Assembly: GCA_031002005.1 (NCBI GenBank)
Contig: JARYHS010013631.1
Location: 69,623,832-69,687,831, forward strand
Length of the DNA: 64,000 nt
Direction: 5' to 3'
Origin: Vandiemenella viatica
Lineage: Eukaryota > Arthropoda > Insecta > Orthoptera > Morabidae
The notes below the pieces were generated by a model. It was not told the origin of the DNA. It saw nothing but the letters and a program-made list of their open reading frames with translations, and made no database searches. The position numbers and the translations under genes are program-made. Of this stretch, positions 12,133 to 22,803 are shown one piece after another. Within the stretch, counting starts at the first letter, position 1. Every line of letters starts with the position of its first letter.

Positions 12133-13068
12133 TTTATTATTATTATTATTTTTGTGCTGTCGTCAGTCTTTCGACTGGTTTGATGCAATCGTCCATCCTT
12201 TCCTATCCTGTGCTAACCTCTTCATTTCTACATACCCCTTACAGCCCACGCCCTCAATTATCTGTTTCATATATTCTAATCTCTGTCTTCCTCTACAGTT
12301 CTTACCTTCGACGGTTACCTCCAATAGCAAATTAACCAATCCAGCATGTCTCAAAATATGACCTACCAGCCTGTCTCTTCTTTCCGTAAGCTTCTTCCAC
12401 AAACTTCTTTTCTCAACCATCATTTCCAAAATTCGTTCATTTCTTACTTTGTCTGTCCATTTAATTTTCAGCATTCTTATGTAGCACCACATTTCAAATG
12501 CTTCAATTTTATTTATTTCCGGTATTCCTAAAGTCCATGTTTCGCTATCATAAAGTGCTGTGCTCCACACAAAGAGTTTTAAAAAGTTCTTTATAATTCC
12601 TAGATCAATATTTGAAACTAAAAGGTTTCGCTTTTTCATGAACGATCTTTCTGCTAGTGCTATTCTGCTTTTAACATCATTCCTGCTTCGGCCATCGGTT
12701 GTAATTTTACTTCCCAAGTAACAGAATTCACTTACTTCTCCTATTTCATCCGATCCTATTTTTATATTTAATCTACTAGTATTGGTATCATTTCTGCTAC
12801 ATTTCATCACTTTTGTCTTGCTTTGATTTACGTATATTCAGTCCAAAACCTTCCTTCAGTATTTTATTCATGCCATTCAGTAACTTCTCAATATCCTCAG
12901 CCCTCTCTGCTAACAAGACGATGTCATCAGCAAATCGTAGCATACTGATTTTTTCTACCTGAAAACTTATGCCACATGGAAATTTTTCTTTGACTTTCTT
13001 CATTGCTTCTTCTACATACAAGTTGAATATTAACGGGGATAGACTACAACCTTGTCTCACACCCTTTT
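12133..13068 (-). pseudogene. 5'-truncated non-LTR retrotransposon (RTE-like reverse transcriptase C-terminal part)
   Basis: The minus strand encodes the C-terminal half of a reverse transcriptase. RQGCSLSPLIFNLYVEEA (13060-13007) comes first, followed by the catalytic FADD motif in LRFADDIVLLAE near 12930. After a frameshift near 12800 come the thumb and C-terminal blocks YLGSKITTDGR, SETWTLGIPE and AFEMWCYIRMLKIKWTDKV, ending at about 12163. The element's 3' end has TCGAAAGACTGACGACAGC followed by an (ATA)n tail at 12135-12150, both read on the minus strand. Similar LINE ends are common in orthopteroid genomes. The copy is truncated at about 13068 and not functional. Related fragments lie at 24820-25100 and 52141-54545. 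The clade name is tentative. Confidence 0.85.
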
Positions 13069-13079
13069 TAACTGATGCA

Positions 13080-13430
13080 TGTTACTATCATTTGCTCAGT
13101 AGTTAAGGTATTTGACTGGCGATCTAACGGTCCCCGGTTCGAATCATTAACTTGGCTGGGATTTGATAGGCCCTTCACCTCTTGCACAGCTTGCCGTGTA
13201 ATGTGAAGTACACGAGAACGCTTCTGTGATTCGGATTTCACGTTAAACTGCAGGTAAGGTTACCGGGTTAGGTTAAGGGTAGTCATGACAGATGTGCGAC
13301 ATATAGAAACTCTGTCAAGCCCGCGGCCGAGGTACCCTTCGGGCTCTCCCGAACAATAATGCCATACGCCCTTTCTGAAAACAGACTCTTCTAGGCGAAT
13401 TCTGGGATAGTCCCAATCTCCGCCCCATTA
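13080..13430 (+). mobile_element. tRNA-derived SINE, family 2 (copy a)
   Basis: The head is tRNA-like, with TTTGCTCAGTAGTTAAGG as an A-box-like segment and CCCCGGTTCGAATC as a B-box match (GGTTCGANNC). The body contains GAACGCTTCTGTGATTCGGA, then CACGTTAAACTG. The same body is found at about 17765-17810, so this is a family unrelated to the main SINE. It abuts the truncated end of the LINE at 12133-13068. Its end is unclear. Confidence 0.65.
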
Positions 13431-13899
13431 AACACACATTTCGCAAACAAAAATATAATTGTCTTATAGAACAGATGACAACTCAAACATTCACCCTTAA
13501 GTGCTCCAGATCTAACTATGGTGGGACTAGTACCTCCCCCCTCAATTTTGATTCACACTAGGTCCCTGTGAAAATAAGCAGCTGGTGTCTACATCGTCAA
13601 CAGTGACTGTAACGAGGGGGAAAAAATCAATTTTTCTGCACATCTCAACAGAATAAACGTTAAAATATTTTTTTGTGTGTGTGTGGTTGTGATGAGACGA
13701 AACGAGTGTTGGTGACATTGGTCATATTTTCTTCCGCTGTGTAAAATACCACAAAAGAACCAAGGAGGCGATAGCGCAACAGCTGACCCCTACATTTAGG
13801 ATGTCATCTCTTATGAGAACAGAAGACTCTTGGGTGTTTCTACCGATAAACAAATTCTTAAAGTACTATATGATTAGCATATAAAAATTTACAGTTCCC
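13431..13899. other. No recognised feature
   Basis: Mixed-composition intergenic sequence with a short (TG)n run at about 13674-13685. No convincing ORF. Confidence 0.4.
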
Positions 13900-14640
13900 T
13901 GTAGCTCCTGTTTTCAAGGTGAGAAGAAAACGGGTCGATTATGGCTTCGTCATTTGTCCGTCACACTCTCATAACTTCTGATCTCTTTAACTTAAAAATT
14001 TGTAATTGCGAACTACTTTAATACTTACTATCCTTAACACGAGTATAATATAAAATTTCGAAAAATAGGGGATCGGATTTAAAAATAATTATACGGGGTT
14101 TGGTGGGTTATTTTCATGGGAATCAGATGAAAGTTAGCAACTCTTAAAATGTGTGGAATTTCCTTTTAATCCTTGATCTGTGGAAGCTTTTCAAGAAAAA
14201 CCGTAACGATTTCTACCTCTCTTAATTTCCGAAATTACTGATCCGCAGATAACCAGGTAAAGTTTTTAGAAAAACTGTAACAATTTTTATGAAGATAATG
14301 GTTTTTGTAAAATAACTAAACAAGTGCACAAATTTTACACTTGATAAATTAATATTTTAGTCAAAAAATATGTCTAATTTGATGGAGAATTTCAAGAATA
14401 AGATAATAAATATGCCGCGAAAATACTTATTTTTTTAATTTTTCCAAGATACTCAATAATTGTTTTCAGCTGAGTTTTTGTGTGTTTGGTTTATTTTCAC
14501 TGTTTATAACATAATTTAACAAAAAAACTATAATGAAATACATATGAAAATAACTTGCTAATGATTTAAAAAAATATTTTTTTGTATTTTTAATTGAAAT
14601 AAGTTTAATACGTTTATGGTGATAGATTGATTATGAATTA
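13900..14640 (+). repeat. Dispersed repeat family R1, copy a
   Basis: This stretch aligns in the same order and orientation with 51090-52005. Shared blocks include GTCCGTC, TCATAA.TTCTG, CTTTAACTTA.AAATT, ATAAAATTT.GAAAAAT, CCGAAATTACTGATC, and TTTGATGGAGAATTTCA followed by GAATARGATAATAAATA. Coding capacity is absent. It is probably a non-autonomous element or a fragment of one; ends are not defined. Confidence 0.65.
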
Positions 14641-14819
14641 TTCATAAGAAATATTGGATTTTATGGTTTTTATGCCCATTGGCACTAATAAGTAAGCAGA
14701 ATAAAGAAGGAGCGAGGGCAAGTTGTATTTTCAATAACACAGTAAAAGTAGCGGGTTTCGCGTTTTTTTTAAATTAATATCGATGGAGTGTATGATACGG
14801 TGACAATTTACCCACACAC

Positions 14820-14995
14820 TAATCGTCTCCTTTGACGCAGCTGGATATGCAGTTGAATGTGGAATCCACAGAATGTCCTGGCATAGCTGATATGAACATA
14901 CAGAACTTTAAAAATTCTTGGCCTCACCGGGATTTGAACACAGGACTTTGAACTTCAGGAACAAGAACGTTAACCACGGAGCTAGTCATTAAAAG
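14820..14995 (-). mobile_element. tRNA-derived SINE, family 3
   Basis: Read on the minus strand from about 14992, the sequence has TAGCTCCGTGGTTAACG, which resembles a tRNA A-box region, and about 35 nt later GTGTTCAAATCCCG, which resembles a B box. A non-tRNA body follows down to about 14820. The head is distinct from the other two SINE types. Only one copy is seen, and no target duplication was identified. Confidence 0.55.
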
Positions 14996-14999
14996 TAAG

Positions 15000-16223
15000 A
15001 AAACAAATTAAGAAAAGAATGAATGCAAAGTGATAATAACATACAGTAAGTGAATGAATGCTTATGTTTTTCTTGTTCCAAAAGGAGTTGGAAATGTTTA
15101 GAGAGGTAAAGTACCTAGTGAAGTTGTAACCTGGTTCCAATAAGTTTATTTTTTGATAAAACGCGTATATTATGTTAAGTAAAAGCGAAAACTCAATTTT
15201 AGAAAGAAAAAAAAATTAACCCAATTTCTTTACGCTCATGTAGATAAGAAGTTTAACTGGAAATTACGTATCAGATCACTACCGAAGAAGTCAAGAAGTA
15301 TCTTTCTTCGCAATTAAAAATCTTTTTGTAGCATTAAATTTGGAACTTATGAAGCTGTCATTTTCTCTTTCATTCTCTGTTATATCTTATGGTAGAAAAG
15401 GATAGTTCAAGTTTTTTGCGAAGAACTCTTCATAAAGCTTAGTTTTATTACAACTGCTTGAAGCTGTTGATACACTTCGTTCATTTCAGTTAAGAGATCT
15501 GATATGTAAGTTCAGTACAAGAACCTAAATAACTAATATATATTTCAAACCAGTTCTTATAACTAAAACAAATAAGAGTTGATTATTCCGGGTCTTAGAT
15601 TTCTGACATACTTACTCACAGTACGAAACAGTTTGCGTACAAAAAATACGTATATATTAAAAATCTGAAGAGTATTTTATTGGCAGATTCGTCTTTTGCA
15701 TTCTACGATTTGTACAGTACATATATTACGGGTATTTTTTTTTATTCTAGGATTTGAATATAACATATATCTCACATGACGTTTAAGATGCCTCTAAAAA
15801 ACGTGTTTTTATATGCAGTTTATGCTTGGTGGCAGAAAACACATTTGTACAGTACATTTGTTGCGTGTGATCTCTATTTAAGTACATCGCCCCAAATTGT
15901 GGTTGACACGGTCATGTCGACGGCAGTCAATTGCAACTTGACGGGGTCACTGTCACGGGAGCCAACTGTAATGAGATTTGACCCGTACTGTTAACGGGAG
16001 CTAAATCTCAAAAAGACACCCTTCAGTACGGATCGACTTGAAGCGTGCTGAAGGTATTTGTCATCTAACAATAAGTCCAGTTATGTTATATGTATGCTAT
16101 CTGTTACGAAGGTTGGAAATATTTAATAAATTACAGGAAGATTTAGTCTATCCTACTAACTATCCCACTAATCTTACACGTTATTTATTCAGACTCTTCT
16201 CTATAGATCGATTATGTTCTACA
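15000..16223. other. AT-rich intergenic with small hairpins
   Basis: No gene recognised. A hairpin lies at 15974-16008, with AGATTT pairing to AAATCT and CCCGT pairing to ACGGG around ACTGTTA. A second short inverted repeat, CTTCAG..CTGAAG, lies at 16021-16053. Function unknown. Confidence 0.45.
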
Positions 16224-16737
16224 CAGGGTATTCTGCAAAATGGTTTAAACCTCAGGACCGTTTAGGGGTTGGTTCAGAGAGTGATTCGATGCAGTTAACA
16301 TAGGGTCGCGACAGCCTCAAAGCCCTCAAAAATGTGGTTGAAGTAGGCCCCCACCCCTGTAAGGTAGGCAGCATTCAGCGATAGTAAACAGAGACGTGTC
16401 GGAAACTCGGAAACTGTAGCCGAAAGTGCGACAAGCAGGTGCGCGACGAAGAGTTAAAAATCCCCAACATTTTTAACTCTATTTCACGCACCTGTCTGTC
16501 GCACTTTCGACTACAGTTTCCGCCACTAACCGCGTATCCCCTCACAACTGAATGCTCCCTATATAACAGGGGCTGGGCCTATTTCAACCACATGTTACGG
16601 GGCTTTGAAGGCTGCTGCGATACTATGTTCCCTATATTAAATCACTGTATCATCCCTAAATGATAGTGAAGTTTAAACAAACTTAAAAAATAATAATTAA
16701 AAACTGTGTATTGACCATATCTGGAAGATTCACCCTG
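16224..16737. mobile_element. Palindromic foldback MITE, copy 1
   Basis: The element is essentially one long inverted repeat, with arms of about 190 bp around a 7-nt loop (CCCCAAC, 16462-16468). The arms share, in inverted order, ACATAGG, TCAAAGCCC, TGTGGTTGAA.TAGGCCC, GCATTCAG, CGGAAACTGTAG, CGAAAGTGCGACA and AGGTGCG. The outer ends read CAGGGT and ACCCTG. There is no coding capacity. A second copy is at 35963-36878. The outer boundaries are approximate because the flanks of the arms diverge. Confidence 0.8.
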
Positions 16738-17649
16738 CAAATCAGTCACATTTTCAGCTAACATATCTATTAAACACTTCAAGTCTACCTCCACAATCTT
16801 TCACATAGATGAATTTGTGATCAGTATCATCGAGCATTACCCAGCTTTTATCTGCGTATATCCCATACATATTCAAAAGTCTAACCATTGAGAGAGAGAG
16901 AAGACTTATTGTTTGTTTCCTAAATCATGAGATGATAGCGCTGTGTACAGTGTGTAGGATCAGTTCTGACGCCAGATATTTTGCAGTTTTCGTATCGATA
17001 TTGCGCGAATAAATCAATAAGACAGAAATTGAGGAGACGATGGGATGAGTTTATACAGCCGCCGAGTAACGGTACATGGCTCCACCCAGTGTAACGATAG
17101 TGTTGCATCCCCGAAAAGATATAAGGAGTGTTTCATCTAAAATAAAGTCAAATATCGCAGAAAGTAGGGTAAAGACAAAAACGCTGGTTCGCTAGGACAA
17201 TCACGTGAGGAAAAGAAGCGTTGTGATTGGCCGTGAGAGACGAGAGAAGAAGAACGGCCATGCTAGTGAGTCGGTGGAAATTGCTGGAGAGTGTCTAGTC
17301 GTACAAAAATATCCACCGTGTACCAGTATTCATTTATGAGACGCCTATTTGGTAACTACACTAAAGAGGAACGTTAAACATGTGTGCTGTAGAAACTGTT
17401 GTTCTAATTGCAAACCTGCAATCTTGAATATAGTGGAGAGTCCGATACAACAATGATCATGTCTGGTGTCGACATACTATGTATGGTGATAGAATAAACT
17501 GTGAAATAAATGCAGTTCCTGTGTTCGGCAAACGAGTTTTATTAATTATCACAAGGTACAATCATAATTAATTATCACACCAGCCAACAGGAATCCTTCA
17601 CTTTGCCTTGCTAACTTTACCGGTTGCCAGCTTGAGTTCTGCCTTATAG
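16738..17649. other. Intergenic with promoter-like motifs
   Basis: No ORF of note. Around 17200-17240 there is an E-box (CACGTG) 23 bp before an inverted CCAAT box (GATTGG), a spacing often seen in promoters. No downstream exon was recognised, so this is only a suggestion. Confidence 0.3.
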
Positions 17650-17950
17650 AATTTCAGAGATGGAGTGAGTGGTCTGGTGGCTTAAAGCTTCTGAATGAAA
17701 GTCGAAAAGTTTTCGGTCTCAGCAGAGATATTCAAAGGTTCTCAACCCGATGTTCACCTCTGGTATGACAGAACGCTTCTGTGGTTCGGATTACACATTA
17801 AACTGTAGGTTTCTTATATCCGGTAGTACTACCGTGTGAGGTTAGGTGACTACTTTAGGCTCGGATTGTGGAGCCGTATCTACTTACTTAATTTCCGTGT
17901 CCGCATCCGGTAGCAAATCCTGTCACTAGGTCATTACGAACTCACCATCT
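17650..17950 (+). mobile_element. tRNA-derived SINE, family 2 (copy b)
   Basis: It shares the body word AGAACGCTTCTGTGGTTCGGA and the following CACATTAAACTGTAGGT with the copy at 13080-13430. The upstream part (GTCTGGTGGCTTAAAGC, then AAGGTTCTCAACCC) is a degraded tRNA-like head. The 3' limit is uncertain. Confidence 0.55.
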
Positions 17951-18702
17951 TATTATTATTAGAGGTGGAGACTAATGTGATTTTCTATTGGTTAGTATTC
18001 AGTTGGACGAGGGTTTGTCACCTATGTCGGGGGTTTGCCTTGTCCGAATTCTAGAGTCCTTCGTATTATTAACAGATTTACTTCATTGTTCCTCTATAAT
18101 ATTCTTCCTTTAACTTTACTAGAATAATTCTGGCTCGCAAACATTAATATTATTATATGTTTCATTAGTAATTGAAACTGTTCTCATTAATTCTCCACTT
18201 GATAAGCGTCCATGTTCGTTGGATGTAATGATATATTACAGTCTACAGGACAAAATTAGAAAAGAAATGCTTCGAATTTTAAACTGATTCCCGAAATCTT
18301 GTTGGCCAATTGTCGGGATGTTCGTTGAAAAGACTATTCCCAAGTTCCTTTTCCTTCCGAACCACCCGATTTTATTTAGTTATAATGACATTGACTACGA
18401 CGAGCCCTAAAGCCTTAGTATTATAAACTGTTTTCATTTGTGAACAACCACTTTGTACCTCTCATACAATTGAAATTTGTAGTCTTTTTCTTCGCGTTTT
18501 CTCGCCTTATCACGGTGTGTGCTGTTTGTATTTGGATGCGAAAGTTCGTTGTAGTCCATACGGCTTATCGCAGGAACATGTTGCTGGAGTCTATTACACC
18601 TCGGAATTGGACTGGGGGTGGGGGGTAGAGAATGCATAGTATTGCCATCTGTCTGTAAATCGTGTAAGTAATGTTCTGTTTGTTATGTTTTATCCAGTTT
18701 GA

Positions 18703-18752
<50 letters not shown>

Positions 18753-19474
18753 ACAGTCGCACTGTACATAACCGTGCGAAACTGCCGGAATTCGTTGCGT
18801 TTTTTGTTTTTATATGACCATTCCGTCACGAAGACCTGCGGATCGTTTGTGCGAAGAGAGAGGACACGATCTAGGTGGGCAACGACATGCGAAGTGAGGA
18901 TTCCATCGGATACTCTCAAGTAGAGCTGATACACACTGGCGCACGGAAAGTGGAGTAGACATAGATCGTGTGACGAGCAAGTCTACTATTGGTTTTTGAG
19001 GTATCAAGTGGAACAGTTGAGCACGCATTGGTCTGCAACAAAATCGTGCTTAGTTCCTGTGTGTTATAAGCCATGATCACACCTTATTACGCAGAAGTAT
19101 ATCAGATGGCTGACAGTCGTCAACCAGTGACTGACACCAAGATATTTTCACGGGCCAACATCGTCAGCTGAAATAATCGCTGTTCGCCGCACAATTGTAG
19201 TTGCAGAGGCCAGTTATGTCTTGATAGTATTAAAGTTGTAATCTGTAGAGTCACATGTTTCACAAAAATCGATCAAGTTTTAATATCCTGAGAAAAACTA
19301 AAAGAATCCATGTTTGTAATGATCTGCTAAATACTTGTTAATGTTTGATTTATATTTACACAAACATGCGATTTTTGCTTGACGTTTGGAATGATAGTAA
19401 TTAGTATTTTGTCAGTTATTAAAATAAGCGATATCGTATTTTTTTTTTTTTTTGCAATATCCCACTCCTTTTAA
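17951..19474. other. Intergenic, nothing recognised apart from the (TA)n tract
   Basis: Ordinary composition. Short open frames around the (TA)n tract translate to alternating Tyr-Ile and are artefacts of the microsatellite. Confidence 0.45.
18703..18750. repeat. (TA)n microsatellite
   Basis: GTGTG followed by more than 20 perfect TA units. A similar but shorter (TA)n tract is at about 38806-38830. Confidence 0.95.
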
Positions 19475-20308
19475 TCTATCTATCTATCTATATCTTTAAA
19501 ACGAAAACCGTAAATAATGGTCATGTAAAAACTCGGAAACTATGGGGCGGATTTCGATGGAGTTTCCACCGTTTTAAAGCTTAGAATCTTAATTCACTTG
19601 TCTGGCATGTCTTATGTTTCAACGTTAAATAATGTAGGAGCATTAAATGAAATTCTGAACGTATGGTGAGAAATTCCACAGGAGGAATTACTAGATGCCG
19701 CATACTCCGCACTAAACACACAACACAATGTCTCTGACCATAACCTTTAATTAAAGCAATAAGATAACTTACAGTAATAACTATTTTGCACACTAAACAA
19801 AACTTGAAGTATTCTTTCCTTTAATTCGGGATATCAGTTTTTAAACGACATAGATGGCCGTAAAAACAACAGAGATTTTCTTTAAGCACGATCTCTAGAC
19901 AATATCTCTGGCCTTCAGCATTAGTCTTCTGTTTACGATAATATTATTCCGGATTCACTTTTGATATTTTATCTGCAGAGTTAAAGGATCTGGAGTTTCG
20001 AGCCACAGGTATATCCATTCACTTCGCAATTGAATCAAATGTGAGTTTTTAACATAATCTAGAGTTGTTCAGTAATGTAGTAAGCTTGATATACATGAAT
20101 CTTTTCGGACGAATGAAAATAGTATACGTGCAAATAAACTTCAGCCCACCAGTTTCTTGGTAGGGGGCGGGTGAATGTAAGTTTGCTTTAATTCCGAAAA
20201 AGTTGGCGCGTATTTTATTAAACTTTGTACAAATGTTTTGCGGGAATAAAAATAGGGTACGGTTAAATCTACGCGAACTATACCGGGCAAAGCCGGGAAC
20301 TCCGCTAG
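19475..20308 (+). mobile_element. Non-autonomous Helitron-like element
   Basis: The 3' end reads CCGGGCAAAGCCGGG, then a short spacer, then CTAG followed by host T. This is a GC-rich stem-loop a few bases before CTRR, the Helitron 3' signature. The 5' end is the TCTATCTATCTATATCTTTAAAACGAAA type, starting TC after host A (19474|19475). Typical conserved phrases such as GGGCGGATTTCGATGGAGTTT follow. No Rep/helicase coding sequence is present. The 5' boundary could be shifted by one TCTA unit. Confidence 0.65.
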
Positions 20309-20499
20309 TTATTAATATTGATTGAGTGATAGTTAAAATATAAGTAGAAACACCCTTTTCCGTACTACCTCAGACTGTTAAGGTAGACCAGAATGTGAGT
20401 TTCTGAGTGGAAAATTTTGTAAGAAATAAGAAACAAAAAGTTATAGCAGGAAGAAGGCAATTTTAAACTAGGACAAATGAGGAGTACTTCAGTGTAATG

Positions 20500-21122
20500 C
20501 AGGGGTCCCCAAAGTGGTCAATACCGAGATCTCCCAGGGTCGATTAATACAGAGGGGTCGAAAGGGGGTTGATTAATACTAAAGAGGATCAATTAAACTG
20601 TACAGAAAAAAATAGGAATGCTCTACTAAAAATCAGGTCAATAAATAAAAGTAAAGCTCATCCACTCAATTCTCATCTGTTTGCGAAGTCATGTGAAATG
20701 AATGATGAAACTTTTAACCAATTACTTTTCCACACTGAGGTATGGTAGTTGTGAACAGGTTATAGTTGCAGAGGCTCATCCGAAGAGTGCCTTACGTCCA
20801 TCGCTATGTGACAAGTTAAAGCAGTACAACAACCATCCGTTCTTTTTGGCAGGCCTTTTATTAGAAATTTATTCCATCTATCCATAGTTTTGTTCCTATT
20901 TTTTGAGACTATAATAATAGTGGAAAGTATCTCGTTTTTCTGTTAATGTTATTACGTGGATTTTATAAATTATTTCTTTAAGTTGTTATGCAGGCCTTCT
21001 TATTGCTTAGCATCAGAAATGCCAAAAATGATTTAATGTTTTTATTAAATACTTGTGGGGGTCGATAAGAAGGCAAATATCGTATCAAGGGGTAGACGGG
21101 GTAAAAAGTTTGGGGGCCCCCA
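20500..21122. mobile_element. Non-autonomous hAT element inserted in the LINE
   Basis: It starts CAGGGGTCCCCAAAGTGGTC and ends TTTGGGGGCCCCCA, a decayed inverted repeat of the hAT Charlie type. The 8-bp target duplication GTGTAATG flanks it at 20492-20499 and 21123-21130. The LINE coding sequence resumes directly after the second copy, which confirms the boundaries. Confidence 0.8.
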
Positions 21123-21854
21123 GTGTAATGTATTCGGACTATCGTTGCTCAATATTCTAAAGAATAATCCTGTTGTTAGTTTACAGTCAGAAGTTAGATT
21201 GTATGCAGGTGACACACAGTTTTATGGTAGGATTATGAGGAGAGAAGATTGTGAATAGCTAATGCGAGATATTGAAATGATATCTACATGGGTATGTCGA
21301 CACAGAATGAAGATAAATGTCAAAAATGTTCAGCTTATTGCGGAAACAAGTTTTTCGTTTCATTATGCGATGGAGGAGGAATTGCTTGTTGAAAGTAAAC
21401 ATCTTGGAGTAATAAATTCATTTGGACAGAACACATCGGGAAGTTGGTGTAGAGAGATTTTAAAGTCCTTCAACTTATTGGAGAGGATGAATGGCGACTG
21501 TACAGGGAAAATGATACAATGAGATACAAAAACTCTGTCAGAGCTTGCTTGTTTATTGTGGGATAGAATGTGGTCCACATTGGGATATTGAATACAAGAG
21601 CTAGGGGACATACAAAGGACGACAGATTTACTAAAGGAAATTGTCATATGTAGTTAACTACATGATAAAGGAGCTCGGTTGGGAGTCACTGAAATACAGG
21701 AGACGGTTGGAGGGAATGCTGGTTGTGTATAAGCTGTACATATATTGCCGATGAACTTTAGATGGATATTAGACGAAGAATTAGTGGTAATATGAGGAAG
21801 AGAAGAGATGTCAATCATAAAAAACGTAATATTTTTCATTTCTATATAAAGCCT

Positions 21855-22092
21855 TTGGTCTTTACTTTTCTTGCTTCAGGATTTTCGGCACGTCGGACGA
21901 CGAGGTCATTATAGTCGGGAGAGGACGGATGATAAGAAATGGAAAGGCATTCGATCAAGCTTTCGTTGTTGTTTTTGTTGTTGTTGTTGTTGATGATGAT
22001 GTTGATGTTGATGTGGTGGTTGTGGTAGTGGTTGTTGTTGTTGTTGTTGTTGTTGATGTTGATGTTGATGTGGTGGTTGATGGTGGTTGTGG

Positions 22093-22175
<83 letters not shown>

Positions 22176-22370
22176 ATTGTTGTTGTTGTTGTTGTGTTGT
22201 TGCTGTTGTTGTTGTTGCTGTTTTTTTTAAAGGGAGCCATCCCGGTATTTGGCTAAAGTGACTTCGGAAAACTATAAGTATGAAAAACCGAAAGATGGAT
22301 GGGAGGGAGGGAATTCGAGCCCGTGAAGCAGTCGGAGAGTGGGGTAAAGTATCGGGGTGGTTGCTAATCA
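21855..22370 (-). mobile_element. Diverged SINE carrying an expanded microsatellite
   Basis: The flanks of the microsatellite resemble the main SINE in minus orientation. GACGAGGTCATTATAG..GGGAGAGGACGG and GGAAAGGCATTCG precede it, and AGCCATCCCGGTATTTGGC, GTGACTTCGGAAAAC and GAATTCGAGCCC follow it. The tRNA part has largely decayed. It sits between the body and the last coding block of a LINE. Confidence 0.5.
21963..22228. repeat. Compound (GTT)n/(GAT)n trinucleotide microsatellite
   Basis: About 265 bp of alternating blocks of GTT and GAT units with GTG interruptions. All frames on both strands give long homopolymers (Val, Asp, Thr, His, Gln, Asn, Cys), so the open frames across it are not genes. 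Confidence 0.95.
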
Positions 22371-22803
22371 ATGCACCTTGTACTACCTTGTACTGTGGAA
22401 GAATTTAAAGTAAAGATTCGAATTATACAAATGTAGGTATGCAGGAATACTGCCACCGGAGAAATCATCCATCAAAATTAACAATAATAAATAATAAATT
22501 AATTAACACCATCACCTGAGAGCTATGATGACTTAGAAACAACTATCAATTGATAAAGTACGTTGCCAGATGTAAACAAGATTTTCAGGTAACAACTTAA
22601 CTGACAAATATTCTATACGCAAAGGTAATATTTTTTTTTAGAAATAATAACAATAAAAATACACACACAACATATCAGTGTTGATGTGAGTGAAGATACG
22701 AGTAACATAACATTCATTGATAAGTAATGAAAACGCAGTGCTTGTGTTAGTTTGTCTACAAACTTTTAAACATGCATACACTGTGCTGTTTCTTAAAATC
22801 TAT

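Larger units (their letters stand above)
20380..22466 (+). pseudogene. Decayed CR1-like LINE, split by two insertions
   Basis: Fragments at 20380-20499, 21131-21840 and 22385-22466 together mirror the better-preserved LINE at 47622-49411. Reverse transcriptase blocks read SEVRLYAGDTQFYG (equivalent to SEIRLFADDIMLY, with the catalytic DD degraded), HRMKINVKNVQLI and LLERM near 21180-21500. The last coding block (EEFKVKI) and the 3' UTR phrase TGCCACCGGAG are at 22392-22455. A hAT MITE (20500-21122) and a SINE with a microsatellite (21855-22370) interrupt it. Many stops; dead. Confidence 0.75.

Noticed and set aside
18565..18934. Open frames with Tyr-Ile repeats
   Set aside because: They are translations of the (TA)n tract with unrelated flanks.
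21842..22371. Open frames of 68-138 codons across the trinucleotide repeat
   Set aside because: They consist of homopolymer runs produced by the (GTT)n/(GAT)n microsatellite in every frame and are not genes.
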